Of a DNA stretch of 55,668 nt, positions 14,864-22,174 are shown in pieces (positions within the stretch are counted from its first letter, which is position 1; the number at the start of each line of letters is the position of its first letter). The translations under genes and the position numbers were made by a program. The stretch is taken from assembly GCF_000974985.2 (NCBI RefSeq), contig NZ_LAVA02000069.1:1-55668 (forward strand), read 5' to 3'. Source of the stretch: Streptomyces mangrovisoli (GTDB lineage: Bacteria > Actinomycetota > Actinomycetes > Streptomycetales > Streptomycetaceae). The notes beneath the pieces are model-generated. The model worked only from the letters and a program-made list of their open reading frames with translations, made no database searches and was not told the origin of the DNA.

Positions 14864-16107
14864 GGCTCGGATACTACGGGGCCGCCGCTCGCCGTGGGGA
14901 CGCGGGCGACCAGTCGGAAGCCCTGCTTCACCCGGCTCGCCTCCAGGCTGCCGCCGGCCTTCTCCAGCCGCTCGGTCAGACCGGTGAGGCCGTTGCCGAA
15001 CCCCTTGCCGACCGACTTCCCGGACGGCTTGCCGGACGACTTGCCCGAGCCGCCGGATCCGTTGTCCTGGACGGTGAGTTCGAGGACCGGGCCGTCGAGG
15101 GTCTGGCGGCGCAGCAGCTCGACCGTGCAGCGGGTGGCGCCGCTGTGCCGTACGACGTTGGTGACGGCCTCGCGCAGCGCCCAGGCGAGCGCGGACTCGC
15201 TCTCCTCGGGCACGCCGTCGAGGTCGAGGTCGGACTCGGCGGGCGCCACGGCGGTGACCCCGGCGGCGGCCAGGGCGACCTGCACGCCCGCGAGTTCCGC
15301 GGCGAGCCGGGGGCGCCGGTAGCCGGTGACGGCCTCCCGGACGTCCACCAGCGCCTGGCGGCTGACCTGCTCGATGTCGGCGACCTGCTGGGCCGCCTTC
15401 TCGGGCTGGCCGGGCAGCATCCGGCCGGCCAGCTCGCTCTTGAGCGTGATGAGGGAGAGCGAGTGGCCGAGCAGGTCGTGCAGGTCGCGGGCGAGCCGCA
15501 GCCGCTCCTCGTTGGCCGCGAGCTGGGCGACGGTGGCCCGCGCCTTGCGCAACTCCACCGTCGTTCGGACGAGTTGGCGTACTCCCGTCATGGAGTAGCC
15601 GACCATCAGCACCACCAGGAACAGGCCCCAGGCGGTGTCCTGGCCGACCCGCGCGCCCACCAGCATCAGCGCGAGGGTGGTCAGCGGGACGGTCCAGTAG
15701 GCGACGCGCATCGGGAAGGCGGCGCCGCAGCAGACGGAGACGTACACGAACAGGCCGAGCCATTCGTCGCCGAGGCCGAGGCTCAGGACGACGGCGAGGG
15801 CGCCCAGCACCCCGATCAGGACGCCGACGACCGGCTCCGGGAAGGGCCGGCCCATGTTGCGGAAGACCACGGCCAGGTAGATCGCCGCGAAGACGGCGAG
15901 GCCCGCCCAGCCGGCGACGGTGGCCGCCGTCGAGTGGTTCCCGGCGGCCAGGTCGCCCACCGGCGAGGCGAGGAACACCAGCCAGGGCAGGACCCACACC
16001 AGCTTGCGCGCGGCCTCCGCGCGGCTGCGGGGCGCCTCTCCCATGCGCATCAGGCGCTCCGCGCGCGCTTCCTCGTCCGGCCCCAGGTCCTGCGTCATCG
16101 TGCTCAC
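14860..16107 (-). CDS. DesK-type sensor histidine kinase with Gly/Ser/Lys-rich ATP-lid insert
   Basis: 415 aa from a GTG that overlaps the TGA of the permease gene; an ATG three codons later is the alternative. Six hydrophobic segments (about residues 35-175) lack a separate sensor domain. HisKA_3 region: LARDLHDLLGHSLS with phospho-His210. The HATPase domain has an N box (ALREAVTNVVRHS) and ends with GLTGLTERLEKAGG. Between the DNG of the G1 box and NGLTGL is an unusual run of Gly, Ser, Lys and Pro built from SGK repeats. Partner of the regulator at 14249; the stimulus is probably sensed in the membrane. Confidence 0.92.
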   Translation of the reverse strand: MSTMTQDLGPDEEARAERLMRMGEAPRSRAEAARKLVWVLPWLVFLASPVGDLAAGNHSTAATVAGWAGLAVFAAIYLAVVFRNMGRPFPEPVVGVLIGVLGALAVVLSLGLGDEWLGLFVYVSVCCGAAFPMRVAYWTVPLTTLALMLVGARVGQDTAWGLFLVVLMVGYSMTGVRQLVRTTVELRKARATVAQLAANEERLRLARDLHDLLGHSLSLITLKSELAGRMLPGQPEKAAQQVADIEQVSRQALVDVREAVTGYRRPRLAAELAGVQVALAAAGVTAVAPAESDLDLDGVPEESESALAWALREAVTNVVRHSGATRCTVELLRRQTLDGPVLELTVQDNGSGGSGKSSGKPSGKSVGKGFGNGLTGLTERLEKAGGSLEASRVKQGFRLVARVPTASGGPVVSEP

Positions 16108-16844
16108 GCCTTCAGCGTGTCCTTCCGGTACAGCCATGCCGCGCCGCCCGCGAACAGGACGAAGAAGGCGGCGAGGATGGCGACGTCCTGGGCCTGCGGG
16201 GCGTGGCTCTGCTCGATCGACCGCCCCAGGGCAGCGTACGCGTGGGTGGGCAGCCACTTGGCGATGTCCTGCAACCACTGCGGGAACGTCGTCGACGGCA
16301 TCCACAGGCCGCCCAGGATGGACAGGCCGAAGTAGGTGATCATCGTGATGGGGCGGACCGCGTCGCCGCTGGCCAGGTAGCCGATGGCGACGCCGAGCGC
16401 GGCGAAGACCAGGCTGCCGGCCCAGATGGCGCCGGTGAGCGCGAGCCACTGCCAGGCGTCCATGCGGACGCTCTTGACCACGGCGGCCACGACGAAGACG
16501 ACGACGATCGACGGCAGGCTCACCACGGCGGCGCTCGCGGTCTTGGCGAGGACGTAGCCGCGGCCGGGCAGCGGGGTCAGCCTGAGCTGCCGGACCCAGC
16601 CGCTCTCGCGCTCCTTGGCGATGCGCTCGCTGTTGCCCATCAGGACCGCGGTCAGGGCGCCGAACGAGGCCATGGACACCATCAGGTACATCGCGACGGT
16701 CTGGCCGGTGCCGTCGACCTTGCTGTCGGCGCCGGAGCTGCCCGCGAACAGCAGGAACAGCAGCGAGGGGTAGATGACCGAGAAGAACAGGAACTTGCGG
16801 TTGCGCAGGGCGCGGGCGAGCTCCAGCTTGATCAGGCTGTTCAT
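16104..16844 (-). CDS. ABC-2 type exporter permease
   Basis: 246 aa with about six membrane helices: near residues 20-35, 50-70, 105-125, 135-160, 165-185 and 215-235. It has the ABC-2 layout, with a cytoplasmic loop after helix 2 (RIAKERESGWVRQLRLTPLP). The ATG overlaps the ATPase stop (ATGA), and its own stop overlaps the kinase start. With the ATPase it would export a drug, lipid or lantibiotic-like compound in the manner of BceAB/YvfRS-type systems; the cargo is unknown. Confidence 0.9.
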   Translation of the reverse strand: MNSLIKLELARALRNRKFLFFSVIYPSLLFLLFAGSSGADSKVDGTGQTVAMYLMVSMASFGALTAVLMGNSERIAKERESGWVRQLRLTPLPGRGYVLAKTASAAVVSLPSIVVVFVVAAVVKSVRMDAWQWLALTGAIWAGSLVFAALGVAIGYLASGDAVRPITMITYFGLSILGGLWMPSTTFPQWLQDIAKWLPTHAYAALGRSIEQSHAPQAQDVAILAAFFVLFAGGAAWLYRKDTLKA

Positions 16845-17767
16845 GACTGCTGCGCCTCCTCGGCGGCGGTGATGGCGACGAAGGCCTGCTCGAGTCCGAG
16901 CCCGGCGACCTCCAGGTTGCGGGGGTAGAGGCCGAGGCCGTAGACGGCGTGCACGGTGGCGTCCGCGTCGGTGGACTGGATGCGCACGGTCTGTGCCGAG
17001 ATGTCCACCGACGACAGGAACGGCAGGCCGCGCAGCGCCGTCTCGTCGATGTCGCCGTCCAGGTCGAAGGAGATCCGGCGGGCGCCGGCCTTGGCCTTGA
17101 TCTCGGCGGCCGTGCCGTCGGCCAGCAGCCGTCCGCGGTGCAGCACCAGCACCCGGTCGGCGATGGCGTCGGCCTCCTCCAGGTAGTGGGTGGCGAACAG
17201 GACCGTACGGCCCTGGTCGGCCTGTTCGCGCATGGTGGCCCAGAACGACTGGCGGGCGGAGACGTCCATGCCGGTGGTGGGCTCGTCCAGCACGATGAGG
17301 TCGCTGTCGCCCGCGGTGGCGAGGGCGAAGCGGACCCGCTGGGCCTGGCCGCCGGAGAGCTTGTTGACCTTGCGGTCGGCGATCTGGGTGATGCCGGCGC
17401 GGGCCAGCACGTCCGAGACGCCGTAGGCCTTGGGGTGCAGGTTGCAGGCGAGCCGGACCAGTTCCTCGACGGTGACCTCGTCCATCAGGCCGCCGCTCTG
17501 GAGCATGGCGCCGACCCGGCCGGCGACGATCGCCTCGCGCGGGCTGGTCCCGAAGACGCGGACCTCGCCGGTGTCGGCGTGCTTGAGGCCGAGCAGCAGG
17601 TCGAGGGTGGTCGACTTGCCCGCCCCGTTCGGGCCGAGCAGCGCCACCGTCTCGCCGGGGTGGAGCCTGAGGGACAGTCCGTCGACGGCACGGACGGTGC
17701 CGTACACCTTGCTCACCTGGTCGAACCCGACCACCGGGGTCTCGGTGGTCACCGCAGTCGTTGTCAT
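16841..17767 (-). CDS. ABC exporter ATP-binding protein (DrrA-like)
   Basis: 308 aa from ATG 17767 (GGGG upstream; ATG 17776 is possible). Walker A is LLGPNGAGKSTT, the signature LSGGQAQRV, Walker B LIVLDEPTTGMD, and the switch His lies in LFATHYLEE. The final 80 residues are the regulatory tail common in drug-resistance type ATPases. First gene of a four-gene operon (ATPase, permease, kinase, regulator) in which every junction overlaps by four bases. The gap to 17930 holds the terminator of the preceding gene and presumably the operon promoter. Confidence 0.93.
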   Translation of the reverse strand: MTTTAVTTETPVVGFDQVSKVYGTVRAVDGLSLRLHPGETVALLGPNGAGKSTTLDLLLGLKHADTGEVRVFGTSPREAIVAGRVGAMLQSGGLMDEVTVEELVRLACNLHPKAYGVSDVLARAGITQIADRKVNKLSGGQAQRVRFALATAGDSDLIVLDEPTTGMDVSARQSFWATMREQADQGRTVLFATHYLEEADAIADRVLVLHRGRLLADGTAAEIKAKAGARRISFDLDGDIDETALRGLPFLSSVDISAQTVRIQSTDADATVHAVYGLGLYPRNLEVAGLGLEQAFVAITAAEEAQQS

Positions 17768-17874
17768 GGTCCCCATCCTGGCGCCGCGGGCGGGGGCTCC
17801 GGCAGTGCCGGACGTCCGCACTGCCGGATGACAGATGTCATGCACGCGAGATGACAGCGCGGGGAGCACGCCGA

Positions 17875-17903
17875 GGGGGCACCCGGCCGTGCCGGGTGCC
17901 CCC
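17875..17903 (-). terminator. Hairpin terminator of the peptidoglycan-binding protein gene
   Basis: A perfect 13-bp stem (17875-17887 with 17891-17903) and three-base loop lies just after the stop of the minus-strand gene ending at 17930, and before the ABC exporter operon. Confidence 0.8.
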
Positions 17904-17929
17904 TTCGGTGGATCGGGTCCTGCCGCGCG

Positions 17930-20134
17930 TCAGCTGGGGTCGGTGTCGATGACCGCCACGCGGTTGCTCGTGCTGGTCAGCGCGGTGCGCAGGGCGACAT
18001 AGACGTCCTCGGGCGTGACGGCCGTCTTCTTGCCGTTGGCCCGGGTGATGAGCACGCCGTCGAAGGTCTGGCCGTAGAGCGCCTTCAGCGCCTGCGTGTC
18101 GGGGGCGTCGGTGAGCTTGCCGCCGACCGCCTTGACCCGGAGGAACTTCCACAGGGAGTTCTGCGGGCTGAACGCGATCGAGTGCGCGGCGTCGGTCTGC
18201 ACGGTGACGTTGCCGGACATCGCGGGCTTCGCGAAGTCCTTCATCTCGCGGTCGACCTCGGCCTTGGAGACCGTCGGCTGCTTGGTGGTGCCGGGCACCT
18301 GCACCGGCGTGGTGTCGCCGGTCTCCACCTGCGTGCGGAACGCCTGCTCCACCTTGGCGGCCGCGGCGGAGGCGTCGACGGCCTTGCCCGCCTTGCCGTA
18401 CACCGCGACGGCCTTGCCGGACTTGAAGTCGATCGTGCCTTCGGTGACCGATCCGGAGCCGCCGCCGGTGCTCTCCAGCGCCGCCTGCAGCTTCTCCTCG
18501 TCGACCGGCATGACCGGGTCGACGGCGCGCTCCTGGCCGAAGAGCGAGCCGATCACGGAGACCGGGTTGTAGTCGCTCTCGGCGGCGGCGCTGACGGTGG
18601 ACTGGAAGTCGAACTGGAGGCCCGCCTGATCCGGCTTCAGGGTGACGGTGGAGCCGTCGACGGACAGCTTCAGCGGCTTGTCCACCTGCTTGCCGAAGGC
18701 CTCGTCGAGCTTGCGGACCGCGTCGTCGCGGGTGCCGCCGCCGATGTCGACGCCGAGCACGGTGGTGCCCTTCGGCACGTCGGAGTGGTTCATCAGCAGT
18801 CCGGCGCCGTAGGCACCGATGCCCGCGACGACCACCAGGCCGCCGAGCAGCACCAGTTTGCTGCGGCCCTTCTTCTTGGGCGCGGCCTTGGCCGCGGCCT
18901 TGGCCGCGGCGGGCGCGGCGGGGCTCGGCTGCGGCGAGTCGGGCAGCTTGGGCGGGGTGTGCGCGCCGGGCGCGCCGGCCCGGCCGCCGGGCCCGAACGG
19001 CGAGCCGTTGCCCGGCGGGACCACCGGGATGCCGCTGGTGACGGTGTGTCCGGAGACCTGGCCGGTGGGGGCGCCGTAGCCCGCGCCACCCGGCTCGGAC
19101 GACGGGAACTGCGGCGTCAGCACCGCCGTGTCGTCGCTCAGTCCGGGGCCGCGGCGGCCGACGTTGGCGGTGCCGGTGGTGCTGCCGGTGGCGCCGGGGC
19201 CGGCCGCGGGCGGGATGCGCGGGCCGTCGCCGGTGACCGGACCGGAGGTGGGGCCGGCCGGGCCGCCCTGCGCGCCGCCCCGGCCGCCGGGGCCGCCGGA
19301 GCCGCTGAAGCCGCCGGGTCCGCCCTGACCGCCCGCGCCGCCCGAGGTGAAGTCGTACGGGTCGGCGCCGTCCTCGGAGAAGTACGGCAGTTCGTCGCGG
19401 CTCGCGCCGCCGCCGTCCTGGCCGCGGCGGGGGCCGCCGCCCAGCGGGCCGGCCGCCAGCGCCTCGGTCACGTCGAAGGAGCCGGTGCCGCCGCCGTGTC
19501 CGGGCGCCACGGGTCCGCCGGTGGCGCCGCCGGGCAGGCCCGCGCCGTTGGTGCCGCCGGGACGGGTGCCGCCCTGCGCGCCGGACGCGCCGGGACGCGC
19601 CCCGCCGGGGGCGGGCGTGCCGAAGGCGGGCGTGCCGGACGCGGGCGTGCCCGCGGCGGATGACGGCGTGCCGGTGCCCGCGGCCGCGCCGCCGGGCAGG
19701 CCGGCGCCGTTGGTGCCGCCGCCCGGACCGGCCTTCGGCGCGCCGCCCTTGCGGGGCGCGAACCAGTCGCTCGGCGGCTTCTCCTCGGCGGCGGGCGCCG
19801 GTTCGGCGGGCGCCGGGGCCGCGGCGACGGGCGCCTCGGCGGGCTTGGCGTTCTGCGGGCTGCCCGCGTTCCTGGCATCGCCGGAACCCTCGGCGTCCGT
19901 CACGGGCTTGCGGACCACGACCGGCGGAATGGGCCGGGAACCGGGGATGTTGATCCGGATCCGGGTCGTCAGCGTGGTCTCGGTCTTGCGTTCCTCCGGC
20001 TGCGCGGCCGCACGGCCTGCTTCCGCAGCCTCCTCGGACACCTTCGGGATGCCGTACGGCGGGGTCCCGGAGGGGTACGCGGCCCCGCCGCGCCCGTTGG
20101 GGCCGGAGGACGGAGTGTCAGTTTCACGACTCAA
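17930..20134 (-). CDS. Large membrane protein with outer peptidoglycan-binding-4 type domain
   Basis: 734 aa from TTG 20134, supported by GGGAG about eight bases upstream. Residues 1-420 are a disordered cytoplasmic region very rich in Gly, Pro and Ala with repeated phrases such as GTNGAGLPGG. A single membrane helix (about 425-448) follows a Lys-rich stretch (KKKGRSK). The outer part (about 455-734) has two repeats resembling PG_binding_4, the domain found ahead of VanW and some L,D-transpeptidase domains; no VanW or transpeptidase domain follows. It probably contacts the wall. No enzyme function is visible. Confidence 0.75.
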   Translation of the reverse strand: MSRETDTPSSGPNGRGGAAYPSGTPPYGIPKVSEEAAEAGRAAAQPEERKTETTLTTRIRINIPGSRPIPPVVVRKPVTDAEGSGDARNAGSPQNAKPAEAPVAAAPAPAEPAPAAEEKPPSDWFAPRKGGAPKAGPGGGTNGAGLPGGAAAGTGTPSSAAGTPASGTPAFGTPAPGGARPGASGAQGGTRPGGTNGAGLPGGATGGPVAPGHGGGTGSFDVTEALAAGPLGGGPRRGQDGGGASRDELPYFSEDGADPYDFTSGGAGGQGGPGGFSGSGGPGGRGGAQGGPAGPTSGPVTGDGPRIPPAAGPGATGSTTGTANVGRRGPGLSDDTAVLTPQFPSSEPGGAGYGAPTGQVSGHTVTSGIPVVPPGNGSPFGPGGRAGAPGAHTPPKLPDSPQPSPAAPAAAKAAAKAAPKKKGRSKLVLLGGLVVVAGIGAYGAGLLMNHSDVPKGTTVLGVDIGGGTRDDAVRKLDEAFGKQVDKPLKLSVDGSTVTLKPDQAGLQFDFQSTVSAAAESDYNPVSVIGSLFGQERAVDPVMPVDEEKLQAALESTGGGSGSVTEGTIDFKSGKAVAVYGKAGKAVDASAAAAKVEQAFRTQVETGDTTPVQVPGTTKQPTVSKAEVDREMKDFAKPAMSGNVTVQTDAAHSIAFSPQNSLWKFLRVKAVGGKLTDAPDTQALKALYGQTFDGVLITRANGKKTAVTPEDVYVALRTALTSTSNRVAVIDTDPS

Positions 20135-20180
20135 GGCAGGTTCTCCCGGTTGGCTCCGCCGCCCGTCTCGATCTCAGCTA

Positions 20181-20222
20181 GGGGGTCCCCCCTGCACGAG
20201 CGGAGTCGAGCGCTTGGGGGAG
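20181..20222. repeat. GGGGGTCCCCCC-type intergenic hairpin repeat
   Basis: GGGGGTCCCCCC, a middle with GAGCGGAGTCGAGCGC, then TTGGGGGAG. The form is very like a short interspersed element I recall from many Streptomyces gaps. It sits just upstream of the TTG start of the peptidoglycan-binding protein, so it would lie in or before its leader. The remaining gap 20223-20328 shows nothing else clear. Confidence 0.55.
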
Positions 20223-20328
20223 GCTCGGCGGCGCGCACCACCTTACTGGCCACCCCTTGCGCGTATCCCATGACCGCTGGGTAAACCCGCGCTCGTCCCG
20301 CTCATACAAGCCGGTCGATAGTGGTACG

Positions 20329-20745
20329 TCACTTGCCAAGTCGGACCGTGTCGCGGTTCGGTTGCCGCGGTCGGCCGAGCGTGGCGCAGATCACAGCCAG
20401 TGCCATACCGCCGAGCAGGAAGAGATAGGAGCCGCTTCCCGCGCCGAACAGGAAGTCGCCTTCCGGTCGGGTGGTCGTGAGCAGGATGACGGTGATGAGC
20501 CATCCGGCGGCACCGGCCACCGCCCCGCCGCGGCTGTCCGTGGCGCGGGAGCCGCCGAGGAAGAGGCCGACCGCGCCGGCGAGCGCGAGCAGCAGCCCGC
20601 CCGGGAACCAGCCCGCCTGGACCAGGGCCCCGGCGGCGCCGACCAGGGCGCCCAGTACGAACAGGCCCAGATGGGCGAGGATCCGCCCGGCGGAGGGCCG
20701 CTGGAGCGGCTGGGTGAGCAGGGAGGGCCGGTCGGGGGTGCTCAT
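20329..20745 (-). CDS. DUF6113-type integral membrane protein
   Basis: 138 aa with four hydrophobic segments: about residues 24-46, 49-65, 73-91 and 103-121. The ATG overlaps the mshB stop (ATGA) and has GGAG upstream, so it is cotranslated with mshB. I recall this pairing as usual in Streptomyces. Function unknown; any link to mycothiol is by position only. Confidence 0.8.
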   Translation of the reverse strand: MSTPDRPSLLTQPLQRPSAGRILAHLGLFVLGALVGAAGALVQAGWFPGGLLLALAGAVGLFLGGSRATDSRGGAVAGAAGWLITVILLTTTRPEGDFLFGAGSGSYLFLLGGMALAVICATLGRPRQPNRDTVRLGK

Positions 20746-21662
20746 GACGTCTCCTCACCGCTCGTGCCCGCCAGGCCCGCGAAGAGGTCGGTCTCCCGCT
20801 CCTCGCCGCGCGCCCCGCGCACGAGTTCGTAGTACTCGGTGGTGAACAGGGGCTGTGCCAGCTCGTTGGAGAGCGCGAAGTACGGCGCGTCGGGCGCCAC
20901 CTCGATCTGGGTGGCGTGGGCGCGCATGGCGGCGGTCTTGGCGGCGGCGAACGCGGTGCCGTCGATCGCGGTGGTGATCCGCTCGTCGGCCACCACGCCC
21001 GGTACGTCGCCGACGGTGGCGGCGGCGGTGAAGGGCAGGTCCGCCAGCGCCTTGCCCAGGCCCGCGAAGGCGTCCTCGGCCACCGTGCGCGGGACGCGGT
21101 TCCAGTAGACCTTGGGGACGCTCCAGCCCGCCTGCGCGGCCAGGTCGACGGCGCGCATGGCGACGCGGTGGGCCTGGATGTGGTCCGGGTGGCCGTATCC
21201 GCCGTTGTCGTCGTAGGCGACGACGACCTGGGGGCGGACCTCCAGGATCACCCGGACGAGGTGGGCGGCGGCCTCGTCGAGATCGGCCTGCCAGAAGCAG
21301 TCGGGGTCCTCGTTGTCCGGGATGCCCATCATGCCGGAGTCGCCGTAGCGTCCGGGGCCGCCGAGCAGCCGGACGTCCTCGACGCCGAGCGCGCGGGCGG
21401 CGGCGGTGAGTTCGCCCAGCCGGTGCTCGCCGAGCGCGGCGCCGGTCAGGTGCCGCAGCCCGGGCGGGATGACCTCGCCGCGCTCGCCGAGGGTGCAGGT
21501 GACCAGCGTCACCCGCGCGCCCTCGGCCGCGTACCGGGCCATGGTCGCGCCGTTGTTGATGGACTCGTCGTCCGGGTGCGCGTGCACCAGCAGCAGCCGC
21601 CGGGCCGCGCCGGCCGGGGGGCGCCCCTGCTCGGCGGGGTCGGCGGAGGGCAGTTCCGTCAT
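20742..21662 (-). CDS. mshB: GlcNAc-Ins deacetylase of mycothiol biosynthesis
   Basis: 306 aa, LmbE-like zinc deacetylase. The metal motif AHPDDE places His29 and Asp32 as ligands, and the third is in GYGHPDHIQAH. Tyr and Asp residues in VVAYDDNGG and PDCFWQADL fit the family. It removes acetate from N-acetyl-glucosaminyl-inositol to give GlcN-Ins, the second part of mycothiol assembly. The size and C-terminal part match MshB rather than the conjugate amidase Mca. Transcribed with the DUF6113 gene. A pair of 27-bp direct repeats lies just upstream. Confidence 0.92.
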   Translation of the reverse strand: MTELPSADPAEQGRPPAGAARRLLLVHAHPDDESINNGATMARYAAEGARVTLVTCTLGERGEVIPPGLRHLTGAALGEHRLGELTAAARALGVEDVRLLGGPGRYGDSGMMGIPDNEDPDCFWQADLDEAAAHLVRVILEVRPQVVVAYDDNGGYGHPDHIQAHRVAMRAVDLAAQAGWSVPKVYWNRVPRTVAEDAFAGLGKALADLPFTAAATVGDVPGVVADERITTAIDGTAFAAAKTAAMRAHATQIEVAPDAPYFALSNELAQPLFTTEYYELVRGARGEERETDLFAGLAGTSGEETS

Positions 21663-21693
21663 GCCCCCACCCTACGAGGCGCCGCGGACGGCG

Positions 21694-21747
21694 CCACGTG
21701 GGCCTGATCCGAACGCCAGGCCACGTGGGCCTGATCCGGACGACAGG
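21694..21747. repeat. Two tandem 27-bp direct repeats upstream of mshB
   Basis: The units 21694-21720 and 21721-21747 differ at only two positions. Each starts with the 8-bp palindrome CCACGTGG and continues GCCTGATCC. They occupy the gap between mshB (start 21662) and the small membrane protein (stop 21763), where the mshB promoter should lie. Confidence 0.8.
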
Positions 21748-21762
21748 CCCTGGGGGCGGGTG

Positions 21763-21957
21763 TCAGAACTTGATGCTGCCGATCATGCTCGCCACGTTCG
21801 TCGTCAGCTCACTGATCGTGGGAGCGACGGTCGAGGAGGCGAGGTAGAAGCCGAGGAGCATGCAGACGACGGCGTGACCGCCCTTCAGACCTGACTTCTT
21901 GATCAGCAGAAAGACGATGATCGCCAGCAGCACCACCGCCGAAATCGAGAGTGCCAC
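21763..21957 (-). CDS. Small conserved two-helix membrane protein
   Basis: 64 aa from GTG 21957, with a full GGAGGTGA six bases upstream, one of the strongest ribosome sites in the window. It has two hydrophobic helices (about residues 3-20 and 27-45) joined by KKSGLKGGH, and a C-terminal tail ending MIGSIKF. I recall close relatives next to mshB in other Streptomyces. The shape is holin-like or like small prophage-type membrane proteins, but nothing else here is phage-related. Confidence 0.78.
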   Translation of the reverse strand: MALSISAVVLLAIIVFLLIKKSGLKGGHAVVCMLLGFYLASSTVAPTISELTTNVASMIGSIKF

Positions 21958-22016
21958 GGCGGCTCACCTCCAAAGAATCCCAAGGGCGCGGGGAATGGGT
22001 TCGGACTATGGGGGCA

Positions 22017-22060
22017 GTCGATCGGTACAGCGAATACGGTCGATCGGAACAGCAAATACG
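22017..22060. repeat. Two tandem 22-bp direct repeats (operator-like)
   Basis: Units 22017-22038 and 22039-22060 share GTCGATCGG, ACAGC and AATACG and differ at two positions. Each holds the palindrome CGATCG. A 22-bp period is close to two helical turns, so a regulator could bind both on one face. They lie in the divergent 217-base gap between the small membrane protein and the S9 peptidase. Confidence 0.8.
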
Positions 22061-22162
22061 TACGAGCGCCAGCAGGTTGATACCCACGTAGCGGTAGTGA
22101 TCATAACTATGGGTGCTCGCGCATCGCTCGGCGCACGGCCGCACAAGGGGGCGCATGGCCAA

Positions 22163-22168
22163 TATGGT
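22163..22168 (+). promoter_or_regulatory. Possible -10 box of a leaderless S9 peptidase transcript
   Basis: TATGGT ends six bases before the ATG at 22175, and no proper Shine-Dalgarno sequence is present, so transcription may start at the A of the ATG. No good -35 box is seen. Confidence 0.3.
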
Positions 22169-22174
22169 CGAGGC

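Noticed and set aside
15145..16335. Long plus-strand frame (396 codons) opposite the sensor kinase
   Set aside because: Shadow frame; the minus strand shows complete histidine-kinase motifs and coupled starts.
17930..20134. VanW-type resistance protein
   Set aside because: Only the peptidoglycan-binding-like repeats that precede VanW domains are present; the VanW domain itself is missing.
21763..21957. Phage holin or prophage remnant
   Set aside because: Two-helix shape is the only resemblance; no other phage gene or attachment site is nearby, and close relatives seem to belong to the core genome.
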